From the NCBI RefSeq assembly GCF_035944375.1, contig NZ_DASZBE010000007.1: a stretch of 64,000 nucleotides of DNA; one strand, written 5' to 3'. This stretch comes from Allobosea sp035944375 (GTDB taxonomy: Bacteria; Pseudomonadota; Alphaproteobacteria; Rhizobiales; Beijerinckiaceae). The notes beneath the pieces are model-generated. The model saw only the letters and a program-made list of their open reading frames with translations. It ran no database searches and was not told the DNA's origin. Each line of letters begins with the position of its first letter. Position 1 is the stretch's first letter. This document shows, one piece after another, positions 15,648-21,901 of this stretch. Position numbers and translations under genes: made by a program.

Positions 15648-15945
15648 GGGGGCCCCTCCGCATGCAGGCGTCGCGCTCCTCGAGGGCGAGATTGGCGCGG
15701 ATCTCGGCGGCCGACTGGCGCACCTCGTTCGCGACGAAGGCGGCGAGCGCGGTGCTGAAGCGCCCGCGGCCATGCATCCGCCGCGGGATCGAATTCGCCA
15801 CGCGGTCGAGATGCGCCGCGACCTCATGCCATTCATCGGCGCAGAGCAGCTCGCCCGGCAGACGCGTCGCCTCAGCCCGCTCGGGCATGGCGAAGCGCGG
15901 GGCGGACGGAATATCGAGCGCGGCGGTCATCAGTGCTTCACCCAT
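15640..15945 (-). CDS. Small phage protein of unknown function
   Basis: I used ATG 15945, which overlaps the zinc-ribbon gene stop by 8 bases, giving 101 residues starting MGEALMTAALDIPSAPRFAM; ATG 15930 is an alternative. The protein is helical and Ala/Arg-rich with a central ADEWHEVAAHLDRVANSIPR segment. It is coupled by overlap to genes on both sides, which supports its being translated. No known domain was recognised. Confidence 0.6.
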   Translation of the reverse strand: MGEALMTAALDIPSAPRFAMPERAEATRLPGELLCADEWHEVAAHLDRVANSIPRRMHGRGRFSTALAAFVANEVRQSAAEIRANLALEERDACMRRGPRG

Positions 15946-16171
15946 GGGCCACCTCCGCGCGCTGCCGGTCATGCGTGCCGCGCCCGGCCGTGAGCCAGCC
16001 CAGCCCGTCGCAGGTGATGCAGGGAGGCCGCGTGCCGTCATCGGTGATGATGCGGAAACCCTGCGCCCGGCAGTCCGGGCAGGGGGGCGGGCAGAGAGCG
16101 CAGGCCCGGCGCAGGCCGGAGCGCTCGACCATGTGGAAGCTGTCGCAGAGCGGGGAGGCGGCGGCGCTCAT
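15938..16171 (-). CDS. Small zinc-ribbon protein
   Basis: This 77-residue protein has Cys pairs arranged as CALCPPPCPDC and later CITCDGLGW, the pattern of a DnaJ-type or rubredoxin-like zinc ribbon. It starts MSAAASPLCDSFHMVERSGL. Its stop overlaps the next gene. It lies at the start of the early unit just after a strong inverted repeat (16198-16244). Such small zinc proteins are common in phage early regions; the role is unknown. Confidence 0.65.
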   Translation of the reverse strand: MSAAASPLCDSFHMVERSGLRRACALCPPPCPDCRAQGFRIITDDGTRPPCITCDGLGWLTAGRGTHDRQRAEVAHG

Positions 16172-16197
16172 GGCTCACTCCGGTTGAAGGGACATCC

Positions 16198-16244
16198 GGC
16201 CCCCGCGGGCTCCAGGGGTCTCGGGACCTGGAACCGCGGGGGCC
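16198..16244. other. Strong inverted repeat in the leader of the early unit
   Basis: An 11-bp perfect inverted repeat, ggcccccgcgg at 16198-16208 and ccgcgggggcc at 16234-16244, encloses a second 5-bp stem (ccagg at 16212-16216 with cctgg at 16227-16231). There is no T-run on either side, so it is not a standard intrinsic terminator. It lies in the 183-base gap between the CII-like gene and the zinc-ribbon gene. The rest of the gap is GC-rich without an open frame of interest. A pause, antitermination or RNA-processing element is possible. Confidence 0.5.
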
Positions 16245-16354
16245 GGGCCTCGCGCGCCGCCGACAAGGGGGGAAGCGACGGCGCGCAAGCTCGAAAACAG
16301 GGGCGGCGGAACGCTGGACTGGCCCGCCGCCGACACGACGCAACGGACAAGGGG

Positions 16355-16834
16355 TCAGGAGGGCGCCGCGCCCTCCGCCTTGGCGGCGTGCGCCGCGATC
16401 ACGCGGCGGAAATCCTCGGCCGCGCGAATGATGTCGGAGAGGTCGCGGTCGGTGGCGCTGCCGTCGCCGCGGCTGAAATCGCCGTCGCGCACCCGCTCGG
16501 AGAAGCCAGAGAGCAGATCGCCGAATTCCCGCATCAGCCCGGCATGGGCGGAAAAGGCGTCGCCCGCTGCGCTGGCCGCCGGCCCGCCCGGCGCCGCCAC
16601 CGCGAAGCCCAGAAGCTCGCACTCGACCCGGCTGACCACCGGCTCGCCCGCATCCGCTTCCAGCGCCCGCTTCTGCGGCGCGCTCAGGAAGGCGTCTTCA
16701 TTGGCGGTGTTGCACTTGCCCACCCAGGAGGGCGAGCAGCCCGCGATCTCGGCCGCGCGCACCACCCCGCCGCATTGCGCGATCAGGTCGCGCTGGGCTG
16801 CCTTGACCCGCCAGAACCAGGTCTCGCGCCTCAT
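16355..16834 (-). CDS. CII-like phage regulator
   Basis: The 159-residue product starts MRRETWFWRVKAAQRDLIAQ and has a short helix-turn-helix (VVRAAEIAGCSPSWVGKCNT) in its first 45 residues. The rest is helical with a GDGSATDRDLSDIIRAAEDF segment. This architecture is common directly downstream of cro in alphaproteobacterial prophages, where the gene is called CII-like. Its ATG overlaps the cro stop (ATGA). Transcriptional control of the lysis/lysogeny choice is inferred from the position. Confidence 0.7.
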   Translation of the reverse strand: MRRETWFWRVKAAQRDLIAQCGGVVRAAEIAGCSPSWVGKCNTANEDAFLSAPQKRALEADAGEPVVSRVECELLGFAVAAPGGPAASAAGDAFSAHAGLMREFGDLLSGFSERVRDGDFSRGDGSATDRDLSDIIRAAEDFRRVIAAHAAKAEGAAPS

Positions 16835-17088
16835 GGCCGCGCCCCCGCAGTGGAAGCCGCCGCGCCGTTTCCACCGGACGCGGTGTTGCAGGCCGCGGTA
16901 GAGATCGGGCCATCGAGTTCGTTCTCGATCAGGTCGAGCAGCCGCGAGACCGGGCCGGTCTCGCGCTGGCCCTTTTCGAGGCGGTCGACGGTGGATTGGG
17001 AGACGCCGAGCCGCGCCGCCATCTCGCTCTGCGAGAGGTCCAGCGCGCGTCGGAGCCTGGCGGTGCGGGGATGGGGTTCGATGTCCAT
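16831..17088 (-). CDS. Cro-like Xre family repressor
   Basis: The 85-residue protein has a canonical HTH_3 domain, LSQSEMAARLGVSQSTVDRL (about residues 18-37). The C-terminal tail is Ala/Ser-rich. It is the first gene leaving the left operator cluster on the minus strand, divergent from the CI-type repressor, exactly as in the lambda cro-cI pair. It should turn down repressor synthesis and early transcription by binding the palindromes at 17098-17160. Confidence 0.88.
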   Translation of the reverse strand: MDIEPHPRTARLRRALDLSQSEMAARLGVSQSTVDRLEKGQRETGPVSRLLDLIENELDGPISTAACNTASGGNGAAASTAGARP

Positions 17089-17097
17089 GATTCCGGC

Positions 17098-17160
17098 ATT
17101 ACCCGAAACGGGTAATCGCAGTCAAGGCATCCTACCCGATTCGGGTTACCCGAAACGCTA
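17098..17160. promoter_or_regulatory. Left operator cluster between cro and the CI-type repressor
   Basis: Three related sites lie in the 82-base divergent gap. Site 1 (17098-17116) is a perfect 8-bp palindrome, attacccg-aaa-cgggtaat. Site 2 (17133-17147) reads tacccg-att-cgggtt with one mismatch. Site 3 (17146-17160) keeps one good arm, ttacccg-aaa-cgcta. The same core recurs at 18674-18735 on the other side of the immunity region. The sites should be bound by the CI-type repressor and Cro. Confidence 0.85.
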
Positions 17161-17170
17161 CAAGCGGTGC

Positions 17171-17761
17171 ATGGAGCCCCATGACCGCTTGAAGGCCGCG
17201 CGCAAGGCGGCGAACTACGCCACCGCCGCGGAAGCAGCCGCGGCGATGGGCGTGGCCTATTCGACCTATTCGGCCCATGAGAACGGGGAGAAGGGGTTGA
17301 GCCGGGCCGGCGCCCGCTATGCCCGCTTCTTTCACGTCTCTAAGGCCTGGCTGCTAGATGGCACCGGCGACATGCGCGGCGATGTCAGGAGCATCCCGAT
17401 CATGGGTTCGGTCGGCGCCGGCGCCACCGTCCAGCAGATCGGCGATACGGCGGGGCACGACGCCGTCGGCGAGGTCGAGCTGCCCGATGCGGCGGGGCTC
17501 GGCGCGCTGATCGTGCGCGGCGAATCGCAGTGGCCAAAATGGATCGACGGCGATGTGATCATCTATGGCCGCGAGCCGCGCCGCCCCGGCGACGAGGTCA
17601 ACCGCTACTGCATCGTCGAGACGGTCGAGGGCGAGCGCATGATCAAGATGCTGCGCCGCTCGCCAAAGCCCGGCCTGTGGATCCTGGAGAGCCACAACGC
17701 GCCGCCTCAGGAGGTCGAGCTGCAGAGCGCGTATCGCTATGTCATGACCATGGCGCGCTGA
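17171..17761 (+). CDS. CI/LexA-type phage repressor with S24 peptidase domain
   Basis: ATG 17171 lies 11 bases after the operators and gives 196 residues. The N-terminal DNA-binding domain runs to about residue 63 (MEPHDRLKAARKAANYATAA, then YSTYSAHENGEKG). The C-terminal S24 fold has Ser in GESQWPKW (Ser119) and Lys in RMIKML (Lys159) as the catalytic pair. An AG pair in SVGAGATV (83-84) is a candidate self-cleavage site. This is the architecture of RecA-responsive repressors, so the prophage is probably SOS-inducible. The start has no clear Shine-Dalgarno. Confidence 0.92.
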   Translation: MEPHDRLKAARKAANYATAAEAAAAMGVAYSTYSAHENGEKGLSRAGARYARFFHVSKAWLLDGTGDMRGDVRSIPIMGSVGAGATVQQIGDTAGHDAVGEVELPDAAGLGALIVRGESQWPKWIDGDVIIYGREPRRPGDEVNRYCIVETVEGERMIKMLRRSPKPGLWILESHNAPPQEVELQSAYRYVMTMAR

Positions 17762-17786
17762 GCACGACCCCCATCACACCCTCGCC

Positions 17787-17830
17787 GTCATCCCAGACAA
17801 GCCGCAAAGCGGCGCCGCTCCGGGATCCAT
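17787..17830. repeat. Host-type dispersed palindromic repeat, half element
   Basis: The 44 bases from gtcatccc to gggatccat match the reverse complement of one arm of the host element at 60575-60680 with about 4 mismatches. The copy lies in the short gap between the convergent repressor and HIRAN genes, inside the prophage. Elements of this kind (GTCATCC...GGGATCCATC) are dispersed between genes in alphaproteobacterial genomes. Confidence 0.7.
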
Positions 17831-17857
17831 CGGAGGGCGCCGCCCGGGACGCGCTCG

Positions 17858-18622
17858 TCAACGATCGCTGACCCGCAGCAGGATCCCGATGAAAGGGACA
17901 TCAGGATCGTCGCGGCTGGGCGCGATCGTCGTCACGGACGCGGTGATGCGGTCGCCCTCGTCAATTGAATCCGCCACCCAGCGGTGGCGCTTCGGCACAT
18001 AGCCGAGCGGGAAGCCCTGATGGTGAACCGCGACTGCGCGGTCGTCGTGGGGGTTGTCGGGCTCGCGCACCAGCAGCAGCGGGTCGCCGGCATGGACCAT
18101 GGCGAAGGCGTAGCGGGCCCGCGAGCGGCACGCGCCCTTGTGGCGCACCGAATGCGCCAGTCCGGCGACGAAGGACGGGTAGGCGCGGCCCCGCTCATGG
18201 ACAACGTCCGCATCCTCGTCGTCCTCTCCGAAGTCCTCTTCCACCGGCGGCCAGGCTTCGTGCACGCGCAGCTCGCCGAAGGCCTGCACGGCCTTGGCCC
18301 GGCTGGGGAAGACGACCTCGCGCCCCTCGGCCAGCACGGTGGCGGAGCCGTCCGGGTTCTGCCGGAAGGGCCGGCCGCCGACCATGCCATGCGGCACGAA
18401 GGCTTCGGATGCGGGTTTCGGCGGCCCCGAATCGACCTGCACGGACGATCGCTGCGGCAGCGGCCTTGCGGCCACCTTGGGCTTGGACAGAAGCGCCTGC
18501 GTCAGCGCGATCGGCCAGAGCAGAAGCCCGTAGAGAAAGAATCCGAAACCCGAACGTCCGCGGGACGACGCGACCATGGCGGTGATCACCGCCATGATGA
18601 TCCAGAAGAAGAGAAGTTCCAT
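17858..18622 (-). CDS. Two-TM membrane protein with C-terminal HIRAN domain
   Basis: ATG 18622 gives 254 residues. Two N-terminal TM segments (about 1-18 and 26-45) flank the basic turn SSRGRSGFG. A linker and a small beta region (RQNPDGSATVLAEGREVVFP) follow. A HIRAN domain lies at about 148-228, with the family signature LLLVREPDNPHDDRAVAVHH and GFPLGYVPKRH. HIRAN domains bind DNA ends, as known for HLTF. The gene is transcribed from the right operators toward the repressor, so it belongs to the immunity region, like rex in lambda. A lysogeny or superinfection role is inferred. Confidence 0.82.
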   Translation of the reverse strand: MELLFFWIIMAVITAMVASSRGRSGFGFFLYGLLLWPIALTQALLSKPKVAARPLPQRSSVQVDSGPPKPASEAFVPHGMVGGRPFRQNPDGSATVLAEGREVVFPSRAKAVQAFGELRVHEAWPPVEEDFGEDDEDADVVHERGRAYPSFVAGLAHSVRHKGACRSRARYAFAMVHAGDPLLLVREPDNPHDDRAVAVHHQGFPLGYVPKRHRWVADSIDEGDRITASVTTIAPSRDDPDVPFIGILLRVSDR

Positions 18623-18673
18623 TTCATCAGCCCCCCAGCGCACAGCCTATGGCGGCTCTCGCAGGGCCGCAAA

Positions 18674-18735
18674 TTACCCGTTGCGGGTTGACTACCCGAA
18701 ACGGGTAATGTTATCAGGCTACCCATCGCAACCCG
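18674..18735. promoter_or_regulatory. Right operator cluster between the HIRAN gene and the plus-strand early genes
   Basis: The gap between the divergent genes at 18622 and 18736 holds sites like those at 17098-17160. The best is tacccg-aaa-cgggta at 18693-18707. ttacccg-ttg-cgggttg (18674-18690) is a weaker palindrome, and tacccatcgcaacccg (18720-18735) keeps half-site character and abuts the first early gene. The two clusters bracket the repressor and HIRAN genes, as OR and OL bracket the lambda immunity region. Confidence 0.82.
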
Positions 18736-18930
18736 ATGGAGGTCGCCTTGCTCACCCCGTCCCCAATCTATGTCCCGCGCTCCTGCCGCCGCATGGCCGA
18801 GCCGGAAACCCCGCGCAGCCTCGCCGCCCGGCTGATCGCGCGACGCGACATCCGCACCGCCATCGAGCTCACCGCGCTCGGCCTCTTCGTCGGCGGCGTG
18901 CTCGCCGCCTCGATCGCCGCCGGCGCCTGA
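18736..18930 (+). CDS. Small membrane protein, first plus-strand early gene
   Basis: The frame encodes 64 residues with a C-terminal TM helix (TAIELTALGLFVGGVLAASI). The start is uncertain: ATG 18736 has no Shine-Dalgarno, while a GGAGGT inside its first codons could serve an in-frame TTG at 18748. It directly follows the right operators and so should be repressed in the lysogen. No family is recognised. Confidence 0.5.
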   Translation: MEVALLTPSPIYVPRSCRRMAEPETPRSLAARLIARRDIRTAIELTALGLFVGGVLAASIAAGA

Positions 18931-19033
18931 CCCACTCGCTCCCGCGGCGGTTTGGCCTGTCGCCGCCGCCCGAGCGCGGCCCGCGCCGTCATCACCGGCG
19001 CGGGCCACCCCCTTCCCAAACCGGAGCCTTGTC

Positions 19034-19252
19034 ATGATCGCTCAGACCGCTGCCCGCCCGTCCCAGCCCGTCAGCCCCCGCCGCGATGCCGCGGTCGTCG
19101 CCCGCATGGCCGATTTCCTGCTTCACCGCCGCGCCGGCGACGGCAGCGTCACCCGCGAGGATCTGTTGCTCGACTTCACCGAAGAGCAGATCGACACGCA
19201 TCTCGAAGCCGCCAAGGCGCAGGCCCGCAAGTCCGGAAAGACCCGGTCATGA
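19034..19252 (+). CDS. Small phage early protein of unknown function
   Basis: ATG 19034 has a GGAG 7 bases upstream and gives 72 residues. After a Pro/Arg-rich start, the segment VVARMADFLLHRRAGDGSVT and DLLLDFTEEQIDTHLEAAKA forms a compact helical unit that may be a small DNA-binding fold. The stop overlaps the next ATG (ATGA), so it is translationally coupled. Function unknown. Confidence 0.65.
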   Translation: MIAQTAARPSQPVSPRRDAAVVARMADFLLHRRAGDGSVTREDLLLDFTEEQIDTHLEAAKAQARKSGKTRS

Positions 19253-19839
19253 GCGGCGCCGCCATCCTCTCCGCCCCCGCCGCCGCCATGGGGCGCTCCC
19301 GCGAGCCGCAACACCGCCCGATCACCCTGGCGATGCGCGTCGCGCTCGGCCTCGCCCATACCGGCGTACTGATGCGCGAGCCGGACGGCCACTGGCGCTG
19401 CCGCTCCTATCCGCAGCAGCGCGTGCTCGACGTCACCGTGCGCGGCATGCTGGAGCGCGGCCTGGTCGAGGCACTCAGCCAGCCCGGCCTGCGCGACGCC
19501 CGCGAATGCGTGCAGCTGACGGAAAGCGGCAGAGCCCGCGTCGCCGGCGGGCCGCTCAGCGGGCGCACCCCGCCGCCGGTGCCGCCCGATGTCGTGCTCG
19601 CCGAGATCGAGGAGGCGCTGCGCGTGCTCGATCGCGAGAGCAAGGCGCTGGGCGAGGCGCTGCTGCGCGAGAGCGCGCTGCTGCGCGACTGCGCCCGCAT
19701 TGTCGCCGGCATCGAAGCACGCACCGCGAGGCTCGCAGCCACCCGCGAATCCCTCGACGTCCGCCGCGCCGAGCTGCGCGCCATCGTCTCCCACGCCGCG
19801 CAGCGGATGATGGAAACCCTGCAGGAGGGCGGGCTGTGA
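19249..19839 (+). CDS. Phage early protein with winged-helix-like N-terminus and coiled coil
   Basis: The 196-residue product starts MSGAAILSAPAAAMGRSREP. Residues about 25-100 resemble a winged helix (VLDVTVRGMLERGLVEALSQ, then LTESGRARV). The C-terminal half is a long coiled coil (about 112-190) beginning VVLAEIEEALRVLDRESKAL. Overlapping starts and stops join it to both neighbours (ATGA before, GTGA after). A nucleic-acid binding or regulatory role is possible but unproven. Confidence 0.65.
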   Translation: MSGAAILSAPAAAMGRSREPQHRPITLAMRVALGLAHTGVLMREPDGHWRCRSYPQQRVLDVTVRGMLERGLVEALSQPGLRDARECVQLTESGRARVAGGPLSGRTPPPVPPDVVLAEIEEALRVLDRESKALGEALLRESALLRDCARIVAGIEARTARLAATRESLDVRRAELRAIVSHAAQRMMETLQEGGL

Positions 19840-20321
19840 GCTTGGAAGCATGGGGCGACGAGCCTTGGGGCGCCGAAGACGGCCCCGACATCGAGCGGCT
19901 GCTGGGCGAGGGCTATCGCTCCGCCGACGACATGACCAAGGCCGCTCATGACGTGATCGACGAGCGTCTGCGCCAGCGCGATGTCGAGGGCTGGACGCCC
20001 GAGCATGACGATGCCCACGACAAGGGCGAACTGGCGATGGTCGCCGCGTGCTACGCCGAGGGAAGCACGGGGCGACGCCGCGTTGCCACCATCTCTGACG
20101 ATGTGTCCGGCGGACGCGGCGAAACGCCTGTCTGGCGGAACACCAAAGTGCTGGTGCCGGAGCGCTGGCCGCACTCGTGGGACGCGTCGTGGTGGAAGCC
20201 ATCCGACGATCGCCGCCGCGATCTGGTCAAGGCCGGCGCCCTGATCCTCGCCGAGATCGAGCGGATCGATCGCGCCACCGCGCGCGCAGCTGCCGCCTCT
20301 GTCAGCGGGGAGCACCCTTGA
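19836..20321 (+). CDS. Conserved phage protein with ERLRQ...EGWTPEHDD motif
   Basis: GTG 19836 overlaps the previous TGA and gives 161 residues. The segment DVIDERLRQRDVEGWTPEHD followed by DKGELAMVAACYA is a recognisable signature of a family widespread in phages and prophages, without an assigned activity. The C-terminal part has WPHSWDASWWKPSDDRRRDL and a helical end. The cluster of acidic and His residues in the motif may bind metal. Confidence 0.75.
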   Translation: MSLEAWGDEPWGAEDGPDIERLLGEGYRSADDMTKAAHDVIDERLRQRDVEGWTPEHDDAHDKGELAMVAACYAEGSTGRRRVATISDDVSGGRGETPVWRNTKVLVPERWPHSWDASWWKPSDDRRRDLVKAGALILAEIERIDRATARAAAASVSGEHP

Positions 20322-20593
20322 TGCCCTTCCCCGCCAACACCGACAGCGGCATGGACGACCCCATTCAGGGCGACCAGCTGAAATCCATCGTCGAGCGCAT
20401 CGAGCGCCTCGAGGAGGAGAAGAAGACGATCTCCGACGACATCAAGGAGGTCTACGCCGAGGCCAAGGGCAACGGTTACGACGTCAAGGTACTGCGGATG
20501 GTCATCCGCATCCGCAAGCGCGACGCCCAAGAGCGCGCCGAAGAAGAGGCGATCCTCGATCTCTATCTCCAGGCCGTGGGAGATCGGGCATGA
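20321..20593 (+). CDS. GapR family (DUF2312) nucleoid-associated protein, phage-encoded
   Basis: ATG 20321 shares a base with the previous stop (TGATG) and gives 90 residues. The family core is nearly complete: QLKSIVERIERLEEEKKTIS, then IKEVYAEAKGNGYDVKVLR and EEEAILDLYLQAVGD. GapR of Caulobacter encircles overtwisted DNA ahead of replication and transcription and stimulates topoisomerases. A phage copy in the early unit could support phage replication or interfere with the host protein; that is inference. The first 15 residues are variable. Confidence 0.93.
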   Translation: MPFPANTDSGMDDPIQGDQLKSIVERIERLEEEKKTISDDIKEVYAEAKGNGYDVKVLRMVIRIRKRDAQERAEEEAILDLYLQAVGDRA

Positions 20594-21084
20594 CTCTTTC
20601 CTCGGTCGATCTGCTGTATTTCACCGATTATGATCGACCCGATCATCTTCTGGCGTCGCCATGGAGCGAGGCTGATTTCAGTTACGCTTCGAACAACCAC
20701 GTCTTCGTGCGGGTTCCGCGGATTGCGGGCGTCCCAGAGCGGGAATGCCCCCCCGATGTTGGCCGCCAGATCGACGCCATGGACTTCGCGGATTGCGACT
20801 GGGAGATGCCCCGCTTGCCTCCGCTGCAGTTTCTCATGGAACCCGTCGACGCCGGCGATCAAACTTGCCTCGCCCTGATCCGTGAGACGGTTGATTGGCA
20901 AGGGGCAATTTTTGACCTTCGCTATTTTCACCTGCTGAATTGGCTTCCCAACCTTCGTCTCGGCCGCAGCAGGCGCAAGCATAAGCCATTGCCGTTCGTG
21001 TTTGCAGGCGGGCTCGGCGGATTGATGCCCTGTAAAGCCCCGCTGACGCCGAACCATCACAAACTTGGAGAGGCGCGAGCATGA
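20590..21084 (+). CDS. Phage early protein of unknown function
   Basis: The ATG overlaps the GapR-like stop (ATGA). The 164-residue product starts MTLSSVDLLYFTDYDRPDHL and is rich in aromatic and acidic residues, with DFADCDWEMPRLPPLQFLME in the middle and a basic C-terminus (RLGRSRRKHKPLPF). GC is lower than in the genes around it. No family is recognised. The tight coupling argues that it is translated. Confidence 0.6.
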   Translation: MTLSSVDLLYFTDYDRPDHLLASPWSEADFSYASNNHVFVRVPRIAGVPERECPPDVGRQIDAMDFADCDWEMPRLPPLQFLMEPVDAGDQTCLALIRETVDWQGAIFDLRYFHLLNWLPNLRLGRSRRKHKPLPFVFAGGLGGLMPCKAPLTPNHHKLGEARA

Positions 21085-21662
21085 CCCGCCCCCTCCACAT
21101 CCCTCTGAGCCCCGGCCTGCCTGACGCTGGCGCCCCCGGCCAATGGCTCGGCCGGGACCGGCACGGCGCGATCTACACCCTGCGCTGGATGCCGCAGAAG
21201 CAATGCTTCGGCGCGCTCGGCTGGAGCGCCACGCACCGCAAGCAGCCCTGGCCGCAGCTCGTGCTGCTGCAGGGCGAGCAGGAAGACTTCATCGTCGGCC
21301 ATGTCGAAGGCCCGGCGATCGACGCCGACACCGCCCAGCGCGAAGGCTTCCTCACGGCGGCGCTGGCCGATCTGGCGCGGGACGATCGGGAACACAGCAA
21401 GCGGCCATGGCCGGGCAGCATCCGCTCGCCGAAGGCCCCACCGCTTCCGCCGCCGGATCGCTTCATCGCGCGCGACGGCGGAAGCGGCACTGAGGCCACG
21501 GCCTGGACGCCGTGGTTCTGGACGGTCGCCATGCTCTTCGGCCTGCCGGCGGCAGCGCTCGCCCTCGTCGTGCTGGCCGTCTGGCTCACCCCGAAGGGCG
21601 ACTGCAAGCCCGACCCCGCCCGCGGCACCACCGGCCTCTTCACCTGCAGGAGCGAGCCATGA
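21081..21662 (+). CDS. Phage protein with C-terminal transmembrane helix
   Basis: This 193-residue protein has a folded N-terminal part (PGQWLGRDRHGAIYTLRWMP, GEQEDFIVGHVEGPAIDAD), a Pro-rich linker and one TM helix near residues 150-172 (WTVAMLFGLPAAALALVVLA). A short tail with two Cys follows. It overlaps both neighbours by 4 bases. Function is unknown; a tail-anchored topology is likely. Confidence 0.6.
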   Translation: MTRPLHIPLSPGLPDAGAPGQWLGRDRHGAIYTLRWMPQKQCFGALGWSATHRKQPWPQLVLLQGEQEDFIVGHVEGPAIDADTAQREGFLTAALADLARDDREHSKRPWPGSIRSPKAPPLPPPDRFIARDGGSGTEATAWTPWFWTVAMLFGLPAAALALVVLAVWLTPKGDCKPDPARGTTGLFTCRSEP

Positions 21663-21901
21663 CCGACGAGGAAACCCGCGAGACGATGATCCGCGTCAGC
21701 TCCGACGCCGCCATGGCGGTGAGCGTCGCAATCGGCGGCTGCTGCCCCGATTTCGATCCGGATCCCGAGCAGGTCGAAAGCCTGCTCGTCGACGCGCTGA
21801 CGAGACTGCTCGACGAGATCGACGACCCGATCGAGGACGACGGATCGCGCGGCCATCTGCTCGGCGCCCTGCGTCGCCGGAAGGAGGCCCTCGATGGCTG
21901 A
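21659..21901 (+). CDS. Small acidic phage protein
   Basis: ATG 21659 overlaps the previous stop (ATGA), giving 80 residues starting MTDEETRETMIRVSSDAAMA. The centre is acidic with CCPDFDPDPEQVESLLVDAL, and the end is helical and basic (LLGALRRRKEALDG). Its stop overlaps the DUF5131 gene start by 8 bases. Small acidic proteins of this kind sometimes mimic DNA or bind nucleases, but there is no direct evidence here. Confidence 0.6.
   Translation: MTDEETRETMIRVSSDAAMAVSVAIGGCCPDFDPDPEQVESLLVDALTRLLDEIDDPIEDDGSRGHLLGALRRRKEALDG

Noticed and set aside
15662..17170. N-terminal extension of the repressor (a long plus-strand open frame)
   Set aside because: The frame is Arg/Ala/Gly-rich, lies over five minus-strand genes and crosses the operators; the repressor family starts at 17171.
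19086..19835. N-terminal part of the long plus-strand frame ending at 20321
   Set aside because: It is Arg/Ala-rich and overlaps the gene at 19249-19839; the conserved part begins at the coupled GTG 19836.
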